From Nonomuraea helvata (GTDB lineage: Bacteria > Actinomycetota > Actinomycetes > Streptosporangiales > Streptosporangiaceae): a DNA stretch of 64,000 nucleotides. Positions 1-8,352 of this stretch are shown here, piece after piece. The number at the start of each line of letters is the position of its first letter. Within the stretch, counting starts at the first letter, position 1. A program made the translations under genes and the position numbers. The DNA lies in contig NZ_BAAAXV010000001.1 of NCBI RefSeq assembly GCF_039535785.1, positions 1,302,001 through 1,366,000 of the forward strand. The letters are read 5' to 3'. Under the pieces are notes generated by a model. The model did no database searches and was not told where the DNA came from. It saw only the letters and a program-made list of their open reading frames with translations.

Positions 1-740
1 GCCGTAGTCGGCTCCCCCAGGATGGCCAGAGTGGTGTCCGCGACCGGCTCCGGCATGAACGCCAGCATCCGCGCCCGTGCCTCCTCGCGGCTCTGCTCCA
101 CGAACGTGACCCGCTCCCCGATCGCCGCCCCGATGGCGGCCGCGCTCTGGCGCGGGGTCACCAGCTCGGGCCCGGTCAGCTCGTAGGTCCGGCCGTCGTG
201 GCCGGGCCGAAGGAGCACCGCGGCCGCGACCTCGGCGATGTCGTCGGGGTCGATGAGCGGCAGCCCCACGTCGCCGAACGGCGCGGCGACCGTGCGCCGG
301 GCGCGGACCGACTCCGCCCACGCGAAGGTGTTGGAGGCGAATCCGCCCGGTCGCAGGATCGTCCATCGCGCCCCCGAGTTCATGACCGCGCGCTCCACCT
401 CCGCCCCGAACCGGCCGTGGGACGCGCTCTCCGGGCGGGTCACGACGCCCTGCGACGAGAGCAGGACGACCCTGTCCGGCCCGCTCACCGCGGCGACGAT
501 CTCCTTGGGGTCCGTGGCGAACAGGTCGCCGCCCGTGAGGAGGAACACCGCGTCGGCACCCTCCAGCACCGGGCGCAGGCTGCCGGGGTCGGACAGGTCC
601 GCGCTGACAGCACGTACGCCCTCGGGCACATCCGCGCCGGTGATGCGGCGCGACACGGCCGTGACCTCCTCGCCCGCCTCGGCCAGCGACCGGACCAGGG
701 TCCGGCCGACGTTCCCCGTGGCTCCCGTGACAACGATCAT
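1..740 (-). CDS. NmrA-like NAD(P)-binding protein (partial, 3' end outside window)
   Basis: The protein starts at the ATG whose first base is 740, after a GGGAGAA ribosome binding site, and reads MIVVTGATGNVGRTLV. This is the Rossmann dinucleotide motif GxTGxxG of atypical short-chain dehydrogenases (NmrA/QOR2-like). Internal stretches such as DAVFLLT, RWTILRPGGF and TYELTGPE are typical of this family, which senses or reduces with NAD(P)H. The gene runs off the left edge after about 246 codons. It is divergent from a TetR regulator and two copies of one palindrome lie in the gap, so repression by that regulator is likely. The substrate cannot be read from the sequence. Confidence 0.85.
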   Translation of the reverse strand, partial: MIVVTGATGNVGRTLVRSLAEAGEEVTAVSRRITGADVPEGVRAVSADLSDPGSLRPVLEGADAVFLLTGGDLFATDPKEIVAAVSGPDRVVLLSSQGVVTRPESASHGRFGAEVERAVMNSGARWTILRPGGFASNTFAWAESVRARRTVAAPFGDVGLPLIDPDDIAEVAAAVLLRPGHDGRTYELTGPELVTPRQSAAAIGAAIGERVTFVEQSREEARARMLAFMPEPVADTTLAILGEPTT

Positions 741-760
741 GATGGTTTCTCCCTTGAGTT

Positions 761-780
761 AGTTAGTCGGCTGACTCACT
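761..780. promoter_or_regulatory. TetR-type operator, copy 1
   Basis: This 20-bp palindrome has the form AGTTAGTC-N4-GACTNACT. It matches the second copy at 814-833 in 17 of 20 bases. It lies 21 bases upstream of the NmrA-like start codon, where binding would block that promoter. Assignment to the adjacent TetR protein is inferred from position. Confidence 0.6.
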
Positions 781-810
781 TGGAAGAGACCGTAGCACGA
801 ATCCGGCGCC

Positions 811-816
811 TATAGT
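811..816 (+). promoter_or_regulatory. -10 element TATAGT of the tetR gene (leaderless start)
   Basis: TATAGT lies 7 bases before the GTG start at 824 and there is no Shine-Dalgarno sequence. This spacing suits a transcript that begins at or very near the start codon. No convincing -35 hexamer was seen. Confidence 0.5.
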
Positions 817-833
817 TAGTCAGGTGACTGACT
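814..833. promoter_or_regulatory. TetR-type operator, copy 2 (covers the tetR start codon)
   Basis: This is the second copy of the 20-bp palindrome and includes the perfect core AGTCA-GG-TGACT at 818-829. It spans the -10 region and the GTG start of the regulator gene, which fits negative autoregulation by blocking a leaderless promoter. Confidence 0.6.
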
Positions 834-1426
834 CAACGCGTTCCCGGGTGAAGACGGCGGCCGCCAAGCGTCAGCGGCTGATGGCCGCCGCCGCCCAGGT
901 CGTGCACCGGCAGGGGGCGGAGCGCACCACCATCGCCGACATCGCGCACGCCGCGGACGTCCCCGTCGGCAACGTGTACTACTACTTCAAGACCAAGGAC
1001 GAGCTGGTCGCGGCCGCGCTGGCCGAGCACGCCCGCCAGCTCGAGATCCTCACCGGCCGCCTGGAGGCCCTCGCCGACCCGAGGGAACGGCTCAAGAGCC
1101 TGGTGGAGTCGTGGGTCAGCCAACGGGACCTCGCCGCACGGTACGGCTGCCCGACCGGCACGCTCGCCGCCGAGCTGGACAAACGCGACGACGGCGGGCT
1201 GGACGTGGAGGCGGGCAGGGTCATCCGGCTGCTGATCGACTGGGCCGAACGCCAGTTCCGCGAGCTCGGGCAGCCCGACCCCGAAGGGCTCGCCCTGACG
1301 CTGGTCAGCGCCTACCAGGGGATGTCGTTGCTGGCCAACGCGCTCCGCGACCCCAGCATCATGACCCGGCAGGGCGCCCGCCTGCTCGACTGGCTCGACT
1401 CCCTGCCCGAGGCACCCGCCGTCTGA
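824..1426 (+). CDS. TetR/AcrR family transcriptional regulator
   Basis: A 200-aa repressor of typical TetR size. The N-terminal helix-turn-helix runs over about residues 14-60, with TIADIAHAADVPVGNVYYYF as recognition region followed by KTKDELVAAAL. The C-terminal ligand domain contains RYGCPTGTLAAEL, seen in TetR_C subfamilies near quinone or short-chain-dehydrogenase genes. The GTG at 824 has no ribosome binding site but sits 7 bases after a TATAGT -10 box, so a leaderless mRNA is likely. A GTG at 848 is an alternative start. It is divergent from the NmrA-like gene and probably controls both genes through the two palindromes between them. The ligand is unknown. Confidence 0.9.
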   Translation: MTDSTRSRVKTAAAKRQRLMAAAAQVVHRQGAERTTIADIAHAADVPVGNVYYYFKTKDELVAAALAEHARQLEILTGRLEALADPRERLKSLVESWVSQRDLAARYGCPTGTLAAELDKRDDGGLDVEAGRVIRLLIDWAERQFRELGQPDPEGLALTLVSAYQGMSLLANALRDPSIMTRQGARLLDWLDSLPEAPAV

Positions 1427-1619
1427 AGGCCCGACGGCGCGGGGGCCGTACTTCGTGATGTCGGCCGCGCTCTTCGTGAGGCAGGCGGCCGGAGGTAACG
1501 GACTCCGATCCTTTTTCGCGGCATCCGCGGGAGGTCGGGACACCATGAGGGAGTCCTGACGATCATCCTCGGAACCGCACGGTGGGACCCCACGTGGCAC
1601 CCCCCGGGAAGGAACGATC

Positions 1620-3239
1620 ATGAATGGTCCGTCGAGGCGGGGATTACTGGGCGGCGCCGCGCTGGCGGCGGGCGCCGTGACGCTCTCCGCGTCCTCCGCC
1701 CCAGCCGCCGCGTCAGCCGGTGGGCCGGTCACCGGCCCGGTCACCGTGTACCCGGGCGACCCCCGCTACCAGGAGCTGACCGTGGGCTACAACCAGCGCT
1801 GGGTCGGCGCGCCCGATTACGTGCGCGTGGTCAGCTCGACCGCCCAGGTCGTCGCCGCGGTGCAGGAGGCGGTCGACGCGCGCAAGCGGATCTCGGTGGT
1901 GTCCGGCGGCCACTGCCTGGCCCCGTTCGTGTTCAACTCCGACGTGGACGTCGTCATCGACCTGTCCGGGCTGGACGCGGTCTACTTCGACCAGCAGCGG
2001 GGCGCGTTCGCGGTCGAGGGCGGCGCACGGCTGTCGGGCGTCTACGACACGCTGTTCAAGAAGTGGGGCGTGACGATCCCCGGCGGGATGTGCCCCACGG
2101 TCGGCATCGGCGGCCACGCCACCGGCGGCGGGTACGGCTTCCTGTCCCGGCAGTTCGGGGCCGTGATCGACCACCTGGCGGCGGTCGAGGTCGTGGTCGT
2201 GGACCGCTCGGGCACCGCCCGCGCCGTGACGGCCTCGCGCGACCCGGCCGATCCCAACCGCGACCTGTGGTGGGCGTGCGCCGGCGGCGGGGGCGGCAAC
2301 GTCGGCATCGTCACCCGCTTCTGGTTCCGGACGCCGGGCACGACCGGCGCCAACCCGAGCCGCCTGCTCGTCAACCCGCCCAAGGACGTGCTGCTCAGCG
2401 CCGTCGGCATCCCGTGGAGCATGCTGGACCGCACGAAGTTCGCCACCCTGGTCACGAACTGGGGCTCCTGGTACGAGGGGCACGCCGCGCCCGACTCCCC
2501 CGCCAGGATCCTGTCCGGCGTCGCGTCGCTGTCGCACCGCTCGAGCGGGAACGTCTTCCTGCTGACCCAGGTCGACGCCACCGCCCCGGACGCGGCGCGG
2601 ATCCTCGGCGACTACCTCGGCGCCCTGACCGCCGGGCTCGGCGCCGACGCCGTGGTGGCGGCCCAGCCGGCGCAGCGGCTGCCCTGGCTGCGCGCGGTCA
2701 AGCTGATCGCCGCCAGCATCCCCTCGTTCATCAACCCGACGCTGCGCGGCTCCTCCAAGTCGGCCTACCTGCGGCGCTCGTACACGGCCGAGCAGGCGGG
2801 CAAGATGTACGACGCGCTCACCCGTACGGACTTCGCCAACCCGGCGGCCGCGGTGACGCTGGCCGGGTTCAGCGGCGGCGCGATCAACGCCGTCCCGGCC
2901 ACGCGGACCGCGCTGGCGCACCGCGACGCCGCGTTCTGGACGCTGTTCGAGACCCAGTGGCAGGACCCGGCCGCCGACGCCGCCAACATCGGCTGGCTGC
3001 GCGACCTGTACGGCTCGGTATGGGCGGCCACCGGCGGCTACCCCGCCCCCGGCGACCAGGCCGACGGCTGCTACATCAACAACCCCGACCCCGACATCAC
3101 CGACCCCGCGTTCAACCGCTCGGGCGTGCCCTGGCAGACGCTCTACTACAAGGGCAACTACGCCAAGCTTCAGCAGGTCAAGGCGGCCTACGACCCCCGC
3201 GACGTCTTCCGGCACGCGCAGTCGGTCTCGCTGCCGTAG
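1620..3239 (+). CDS. Tat-exported FAD-linked oxidoreductase, berberine-bridge type
   Basis: A 539-aa secreted flavoprotein. The N-terminus (SRRGLLGG, then an Ala-rich hydrophobic stretch) is a twin-arginine signal. The FAD_binding_4 domain follows at about 65-240. His98 in SGGHCLAP and Cys158 in GGMCPTVG match the residues that hold FAD bicovalently in berberine-bridge enzymes and hexose oxidases. The C-terminus (YYKGNYAKL, YDPRDVFRH) is the BBE domain. Such enzymes oxidise sugars, alcohols or aromatic metabolites with O2. The ATG follows GGGAAGGAA at suitable spacing. It precedes the EthD/GMC operon, separated by an inverted repeat at 3249-3271. The substrate is not known. Confidence 0.88.
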   Translation: MNGPSRRGLLGGAALAAGAVTLSASSAPAAASAGGPVTGPVTVYPGDPRYQELTVGYNQRWVGAPDYVRVVSSTAQVVAAVQEAVDARKRISVVSGGHCLAPFVFNSDVDVVIDLSGLDAVYFDQQRGAFAVEGGARLSGVYDTLFKKWGVTIPGGMCPTVGIGGHATGGGYGFLSRQFGAVIDHLAAVEVVVVDRSGTARAVTASRDPADPNRDLWWACAGGGGGNVGIVTRFWFRTPGTTGANPSRLLVNPPKDVLLSAVGIPWSMLDRTKFATLVTNWGSWYEGHAAPDSPARILSGVASLSHRSSGNVFLLTQVDATAPDAARILGDYLGALTAGLGADAVVAAQPAQRLPWLRAVKLIAASIPSFINPTLRGSSKSAYLRRSYTAEQAGKMYDALTRTDFANPAAAVTLAGFSGGAINAVPATRTALAHRDAAFWTLFETQWQDPAADAANIGWLRDLYGSVWAATGGYPAPGDQADGCYINNPDPDITDPAFNRSGVPWQTLYYKGNYAKLQQVKAAYDPRDVFRHAQSVSLP

Positions 3240-3248
3240 CGGCACCTG

Positions 3249-3271
3249 GTCAAGTCCGCGCCGTACTTGAC
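3249..3271. promoter_or_regulatory. Inverted repeat upstream of the EthD-GMC operon
   Basis: GTCAAGT and ACTTGAC form a perfect 7-bp inverted repeat with a 9-base spacer. No T-run follows, so an operator is more likely than a terminator. No binding protein can be named. Confidence 0.35.
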
Positions 3272-3358
3272 TTTGTCAGCGCGGCGCCACCGCGCCCGCT
3301 TCCCGGCGCGGATCCGCGCTCCTAGCGTCGAACACACCGAGTGACGGAGGAGAACACC

Positions 3359-4051
3359 GTGATCCATCAACTCATCTTCGCCGCGCCCAAGCCCGGGATG
3401 ACGGAGGAGGAGTTCCAGCAGTACTGGCTGAACGTGCACGCCGTCCGGTACGCGAGCAAGATCCCGCAGATCAGGAAGTACCTGATCGACACCCGGATCC
3501 CGTTGTCGCCCGACGAGGGCGAGCCGCTGTGGAGCGGTGTCGCGGAGATCTGGCTGCGCGACGAGCGGGAGCAGCTCGAGTCGCTGCAGACGCCCGAGTT
3601 CCTGGAGGGCGCGCGGATGGACGAGCCGCGCTGGGCGGCGTTCTGGCGCACGGTCGTGCTCGACACCGACGCGCACGAGCTGGTGCCGGGACCCGAGCTC
3701 GCCCCGCCGGCGGGCGTGAAGCTGATCGTGCTGGTCAAGCGGCGGGAAGGGCTGCCGCTGGCCGACTTCAGGAGCGCGGGTCTCGGCCCGCACGCCGAGC
3801 TGGTCGCGCAGGTGCCGGGAGTGCGGCGCTACCTCCAGTGTCACGTCAGGGACGGCGCGTACGCCATCGGCGAGACGGTGCTGGACGCCGCCCACCTGCT
3901 GTGGTTCGACGACAGGGACGCCATGGAGGCGGCGCTCGGCTCCCCCGAGTACGCCAAGGTCGAGGCCGACCTGGAGACGCTGGCCGAGCCGAGGTACGTG
4001 CACCGGCTGGCCGTCACCGAGCACTGGGTCATCGGGCCGGAGAGCCGCTGA
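3359..4051 (+). CDS. Tandem EthD-domain protein
   Basis: About 230 aa made of two EthD-like (dimeric alpha/beta barrel) repeats. The first begins IHQLIFAAPKPGMTEEEFQ and carries the WLNVHA segment; the second begins KLIVLVKRREGLPLADF and carries GPHAELV. EthD proteins are small partners needed by oxidative degradation systems and some act as decarboxylases or cyclases; the exact chemistry is usually unassigned. I chose the GTG at 3359 because GGAGGAG ends 6 bases upstream; an in-frame GTG at 3341 lacks such a site. The stop overlaps the ATG of the next gene (TGATG), so it is co-translated with the GMC oxidoreductases. Confidence 0.8.
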   Translation: MIHQLIFAAPKPGMTEEEFQQYWLNVHAVRYASKIPQIRKYLIDTRIPLSPDEGEPLWSGVAEIWLRDEREQLESLQTPEFLEGARMDEPRWAAFWRTVVLDTDAHELVPGPELAPPAGVKLIVLVKRREGLPLADFRSAGLGPHAELVAQVPGVRRYLQCHVRDGAYAIGETVLDAAHLLWFDDRDAMEAALGSPEYAKVEADLETLAEPRYVHRLAVTEHWVIGPESR

Positions 4052-5574
4052 TGTCCGCCGGAAGCCAGAGAGACCAGGGAGACCGGGGATACGACTACGT
4101 CGTCGTGGGCGCCGGCGCGGCCGGGGCGGTCGTCGCCGCCAGGCTCGTCGAGCGGACCGAGGCACGCGTGCTCCTGCTGGAGTCCGGCGGCGACGCCGGC
4201 CTGCCGGCCATCCGCCAGACGGGCATCCCGGGCATGGCCTCGCTGTGGGGGGACCCGGCCGTGACGTGGCCGTACGTCACGGTCCCGCAGGCCGGGCTCG
4301 GCTGGCGGACGATCCCGCTGCCCCAGGGCAGGGTGCTGGGCGGCGGCAGTTCGGTCAACGCCATGCTGTACGTCCGTGGCAACCGCCGCGACTTCGACGG
4401 CTGGGCCGCCCAGGGCAACGAGGGCTGGTCGTACGACGAGGTGCTGCCCTGCTTCAAGCGGGCCGAGGACTACGAGGACGGCGCCGGGCCGTACCACGGG
4501 GCGGACGGGCCCATGAAGGTGGCCCGCCTGTCCGCGATGTCGGAGGTGTCGCGCGCCTTCCTCCGGGCCGCCTCCGACCTGGGCTTCCCCGGCGGCGAGG
4601 ACTGGGACTACAACGGCGCCGCGCAGGAGGGCGCCTTCGCCTACCAGTCCTTCAGGACGAAGGACAACCAGCGCTCGAGCACGGCGTTCGCCTACCTCGA
4701 CCCACTGCGCGGGCATCCCCGCCTCACCGTCGAGACCGGCGCCACGGCGACCCGCGTGCTGCTGGACGGCACGACGGCCACGGGCGTGGAGTACCTGCGG
4801 GACGGCGCCGTCCACCGCGCCGGGGCGAGCACCGAGGTGATCGTCTCCTGCGGCGCGCTGGCCACGCCCAAGCTGCTGATGCTCTCCGGGATCGGCCCGG
4901 CCGAATCCCTGCGCGAGCACGGGCTCGCGGTCGCCGCCGACCTGCCCGGTGTCGGCGCCGACCTGCACGACCACCTCATCCTCGGCGTGGCCTACGCCGC
5001 GCGCTCCGCCCTGCCGCTGCCCGAGCTGCTGGCGGAGGCGGGGCTGTTCCCACCGGACGACCCCGACCTGCAGCTGCTGTTCGGCCCCGTGCAGTTCGTG
5101 GCCGACGAGTACCGCATCGACGGGCCCGCCTTCACCTTCGCCCCCGTGCTCGCGCGGCCGCGCAGCAGGGGCAGGCTCGCCCTGCGGTCGGCGGACCCCG
5201 CCGACGCGCCCCTGGTCGACCCCCGCTACCTGGAGGACCCCGCCGACCTGGTGGCGCTCGTGCGCGGGATCGAACTGTCCAGGGAGCTGGCGCACACCAG
5301 CGCCATGTGCTCCTTGCACGACCGCGAGAGCGCGCCCGGCCACGGCGCCGACCTGGCCGCCTACGTCCGCGCCACCGCGACCACCGTGTGGCATCCGGTG
5401 GGCACCTGCCGCATGGGGCGTGACCCGCTGGCCGTGGTCGACCCGGCGCTGCGCGTGCACGGGGTCGAGCGGCTGCGCGTCGCCGACGCCTCGATCATGC
5501 CGTCCATCACCACGGGCAACACCGCCGCCGCCACCGTCATGATCGGGGAGCGCGCGGCCGACCTGCTCACATGA
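4051..5574 (+). CDS. GMC family oxidoreductase (His/Asn active pair)
   Basis: A 507-aa flavoprotein of the glucose-methanol-choline family. The FAD-binding motif is VVGAGAAGAVVAARL near residue 15. GRVLGGGSSVNAMLYVRGN is the family signature 1 and the LSGIGPAESL region signature 2. The C-terminus has WHPVGTCRMG (catalytic His) and TTGNTAA (Asn partner), the arrangement of choline oxidase and dehydrogenase. These enzymes oxidise alcohols to aldehydes or acids using FAD. The ATG at 4051 overlaps the EthD stop by one base, and the gene's own stop overlaps a possible upstream start of the second GMC gene. The substrate is unknown. Confidence 0.9.
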   Translation: MSAGSQRDQGDRGYDYVVVGAGAAGAVVAARLVERTEARVLLLESGGDAGLPAIRQTGIPGMASLWGDPAVTWPYVTVPQAGLGWRTIPLPQGRVLGGGSSVNAMLYVRGNRRDFDGWAAQGNEGWSYDEVLPCFKRAEDYEDGAGPYHGADGPMKVARLSAMSEVSRAFLRAASDLGFPGGEDWDYNGAAQEGAFAYQSFRTKDNQRSSTAFAYLDPLRGHPRLTVETGATATRVLLDGTTATGVEYLRDGAVHRAGASTEVIVSCGALATPKLLMLSGIGPAESLREHGLAVAADLPGVGADLHDHLILGVAYAARSALPLPELLAEAGLFPPDDPDLQLLFGPVQFVADEYRIDGPAFTFAPVLARPRSRGRLALRSADPADAPLVDPRYLEDPADLVALVRGIELSRELAHTSAMCSLHDRESAPGHGADLAAYVRATATTVWHPVGTCRMGRDPLAVVDPALRVHGVERLRVADASIMPSITTGNTAAATVMIGERAADLLT

Positions 5575-5585
5575 AGGAGCCGACC

Positions 5586-7166
5586 GTGCCAGACAGCTAC
5601 AGGTACATCGTCATCGGCGCCGGAGCGGCCGGATCGGTGGTGGCCGCCCGGCTCAGCGAGGACCCCGACGCCTCCGTGCTGCTCCTGGAGGCGGGCGACG
5701 CACAGGTCACCGACGCGGTCACCACGCCGTGGCGGTGGAACGAGGTGCTGCTGACCGACCTGGACTGGGCGTACATGAGCGAGCCCCAGCCCGGCCTGGC
5801 CGGCAACCGCGTCTACTCGGCCGCCGGCCGCGGCCTGGGCGGCACCTCGAACATCTACCACATGATGCACACCAGGGGCCGCCCCCAGGACTACGACGAC
5901 TGGGCCTACCACGGGTGCCCCGGCTGGTCCTTCGACGACGTGCTGCCCTGGCTGCAGCGCCTGGAGGACCAGCGCGACGGGCACAACCCGCTGGCCGGCA
6001 AGGACGGTCCGATGACCGTGGCCGACGCGGCCGAGACGGGCAACCCGGTGTCGGAGACGTTCATCGAGGCCTGCGTCGAGCTCGGCCATCCGCGCCTGGA
6101 CGACTTCAACGCGGGCCTGTTCGGCGCGGGCTGGCACCACGTGAACATCAAGGACGGCCGTCGCAGGGGCGCCCGCGAGTCCTACCTCGATCCGGCGCTC
6201 GACCGGCCCAACCTCACCGTGCTGACCGCGGCACCGGCGGCACGGCTGCTGTTCGAGGGGACCCGCTGTGTCGGCGTGGAGTACCTGCGCGAGGGCCGCA
6301 CGCACACGGCGCGGGCCGAGGCCCAGGTGGTGGTCTGCGCGGGCGCCATCCAGTCGCCCAAGCTGCTGCTGCTGTCGGGCCTGGGCCCGGCCGACGACCT
6401 GGCCGGGCTCGGCATCCCGATCGTGGCCGACCTGCCCGGGGTGGGGGCCAACTTCCACGACCACCCGCTGGTCATCGGGCCGATCGGCTACCTGGCCGAG
6501 CCGGGCGACGACCCGCGCGGCAACGTGACCGAGGTGGCGCTCTTCTGCGGGTCGCAGGACGGGCTGCCCGTCCCCGACCTGGAGGTCGCGCTGGTGCACC
6601 GCGCGCCGTTCGGCGAGAAGTTCTTCGCCAACGTCATCCGCCGCGTGCAGACCGGCCAGCCGGTCGCGCCGGTGCGGGAGCTGGTGGACCCGCACGTGGT
6701 CCTCAGCCTGACCGGCCTGGTGGGGCCGGTCTCGCGGGGATGGGTACGGCTGGCGGGCACCGACCCGACCGCCTACCCGCGGATCAACGCCAACTACTTC
6801 GGCGACCCGGTCGACCTGGAGCGCACGGTCACCGCCGTGGAGGTCGCCAGGGACATCTACCGCACCAAGGCGTTCACCGGCAGGTGGGGGCTGTCCGAGG
6901 TCGCACCGGGGCCGGACGTGACCACCCGCGACGAGCTGCGCGCCTGGGTGAAGGCCAACACCGGCTCGTACTACCACTTCGCCGGCTCCTGCCGGATGGG
7001 CAGCGACGCCTCGGCCGTGGTGGACCCCCGGCTGCGGGTGCGCGGCGTGGAGGGGCTGCGCGTGGCCGACGCCTCCGTCATGCCCTCGCTGGTCAACGCG
7101 CACCCGCACACCACGGTGGTGATGATCGGCGAGCGCGCGGCCGATCTCGTCCGTTCTCAAAAGTAG
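5586..7166 (+). CDS. GMC family oxidoreductase (His/His active pair)
   Basis: A second GMC flavoprotein of about 526 aa, with FAD motif VIGAGAAGSVVAARL and signature GRGLGGTSNIYHMMH. Its catalytic region is YYHFAGSCRMG and, in the position where the preceding paralogue has Asn, PSLVNAHPHTT carries His, as in glucose-oxidase-like members. The two neighbours therefore probably oxidise different substrates or act sequentially. The GTG at 5586 has AAGGAG six bases upstream; the ATG at 5571 overlaps the previous stop but has no ribosome binding site, so it is the less likely start. It closes the operon that begins with the EthD gene. Confidence 0.9.
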   Translation: MPDSYRYIVIGAGAAGSVVAARLSEDPDASVLLLEAGDAQVTDAVTTPWRWNEVLLTDLDWAYMSEPQPGLAGNRVYSAAGRGLGGTSNIYHMMHTRGRPQDYDDWAYHGCPGWSFDDVLPWLQRLEDQRDGHNPLAGKDGPMTVADAAETGNPVSETFIEACVELGHPRLDDFNAGLFGAGWHHVNIKDGRRRGARESYLDPALDRPNLTVLTAAPAARLLFEGTRCVGVEYLREGRTHTARAEAQVVVCAGAIQSPKLLLLSGLGPADDLAGLGIPIVADLPGVGANFHDHPLVIGPIGYLAEPGDDPRGNVTEVALFCGSQDGLPVPDLEVALVHRAPFGEKFFANVIRRVQTGQPVAPVRELVDPHVVLSLTGLVGPVSRGWVRLAGTDPTAYPRINANYFGDPVDLERTVTAVEVARDIYRTKAFTGRWGLSEVAPGPDVTTRDELRAWVKANTGSYYHFAGSCRMGSDASAVVDPRLRVRGVEGLRVADASVMPSLVNAHPHTTVVMIGERAADLVRSQK

Positions 7167-7263
7167 AAGCGAGAGTGCCAGCACAACTTCGTCCTGTCAG
7201 CCGGCCCCGAACATTTCAATAATTCCAGGAAAGGGGGACGTTCGATTTATAGGGGTTGGTCGT

Positions 7264-8352
7264 ATGGCCATCTACTCGGATTTGGATACGCGACAGATTT
7301 GGCTCTCTCCTTTGTGTGAGGACCTGTTCGCGTCGTTTCTCCGTTCTGATCAGCGGCGATGGGGCGAGGTCTACGTCCAGGGCCTGGTCTCCGTACCCGG
7401 CCGCAAGTCGATCCGCCGGATCTCCACCCAGGTCGTGGGGCGGCCGGTCGACCAGTGCCTCCAGCAGTTCATCAACCAGAGCCCCTGGGACTGGGCGCCC
7501 GTACGGCAGCGCCTGGCCCAGCTGCTCGCCGGGGCGATCCGCCCGAAGGCGTGGGTGCTGGAGGAGGTCGTCTTCCCGAAGAACGGGTCCAAGTCGGTGG
7601 GCGTGGCGCGGCAGTTCGTCAACTCCGCGGGCCGCCTGCTCAACTGCCAGCTCGGCCTGTCGGTCGTGATGGTGGGAGAGGACGGCGGTTGCCCGGTCAA
7701 CTGGCGGCTGCTGCTCCCCCGCTGCTGGGACGATGACGACGGCCTGCGCAGCCGGGCCCGCGTGCCGGCTCACGAGCGGAGCCAGCCGCACTGGCGCCAC
7801 CTGCTGCAGGCCATCGACGAGATGGTGATCGACTGGGGGCTGCCTCCCGCGCCCATCGTGGCGGACGGCAGGTCGATGCCCGGCGTGGAGCTCCTCCTCG
7901 CCGGACTCGCCGAGCGCGGGCTGCCCTACCTCGTCCGCGTCTCCCCCGGCACGCTGCCGGCCGGCGGGGCCGGCCTGCCCGCGCGCCCCGTGCTGGAGCC
8001 GCTCAGGCCCCGGCTGCAGGTGGTCCAGGGGCAGGCGGGCACGCGGCCCCTGCGCTACCAGCAGGGACCGGGCCATCGGTGGTACCCGCGCTCGGGGGCG
8101 CGGGCGATATGGCTGACCGACCTGGGCCGCAACCGGGTGCCCGACCTGGCGGGGCTGGTCGGGTTACGCAACAGGGCGGCGTCCGTGCTCGCGTCGGTCG
8201 CCGCCGACTCCGGCCTGCAGCACTTCGAGGGCCGCTCGTTCCAGGGCTGGCACCACCACGTCACGCTGGTGTCGGTGGCCCACGCGTACCGGCTGCTTCG
8301 CGGCCTGGACGGACGGGAGGCGGAGGAACTGTGCCTGCGCCCGCATGGCTGA
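7264..8352 (+). CDS. IS701/IS4-type transposase-derived protein, probably domesticated
   Basis: A 362-aa protein that aligns with the DDE_5/IS701 transposase fold: PKNGSKSVGVARQF, GRLLNCQLGLSV and CPVNWRLLLPRCW in the N-terminal half, IVADGRSMPG in the middle and FEGRSFQGWHHHVTLVSVAHAYRLL at the C-terminus. In active relatives the first motif usually reads VIDDTGFPK; here it is VLEEVVFPK, so the usual first catalytic Asp is not evident. I saw no terminal inverted repeats or target duplication. AGGGG lies upstream of the ATG. Its last 22 bases overlap the start of the histidine kinase, which indicates an operon gene and not a free insertion sequence. A DNA-binding regulatory role is inference. 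Confidence 0.7.
   Translation: MAIYSDLDTRQIWLSPLCEDLFASFLRSDQRRWGEVYVQGLVSVPGRKSIRRISTQVVGRPVDQCLQQFINQSPWDWAPVRQRLAQLLAGAIRPKAWVLEEVVFPKNGSKSVGVARQFVNSAGRLLNCQLGLSVVMVGEDGGCPVNWRLLLPRCWDDDDGLRSRARVPAHERSQPHWRHLLQAIDEMVIDWGLPPAPIVADGRSMPGVELLLAGLAERGLPYLVRVSPGTLPAGGAGLPARPVLEPLRPRLQVVQGQAGTRPLRYQQGPGHRWYPRSGARAIWLTDLGRNRVPDLAGLVGLRNRAASVLASVAADSGLQHFEGRSFQGWHHHVTLVSVAHAYRLLRGLDGREAEELCLRPHG

Noticed and set aside
3529..4050. N-terminal extension of the first GMC oxidoreductase
   Set aside because: It lies over the EthD gene in another frame and is Arg-rich noise; the ATG at 4051 directly precedes the FAD motif.
8079..8330. N-terminal extension of the histidine kinase
   Set aside because: It overlaps the conserved C-terminus of the transposase-like protein; the GTG at 8331 has a ribosome binding site and the cNMP domain starts just after it.
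7167..8352. Active insertion sequence around the transposase-like gene
   Set aside because: No terminal inverted repeats or target duplication are visible, and the gene overlaps the kinase start.
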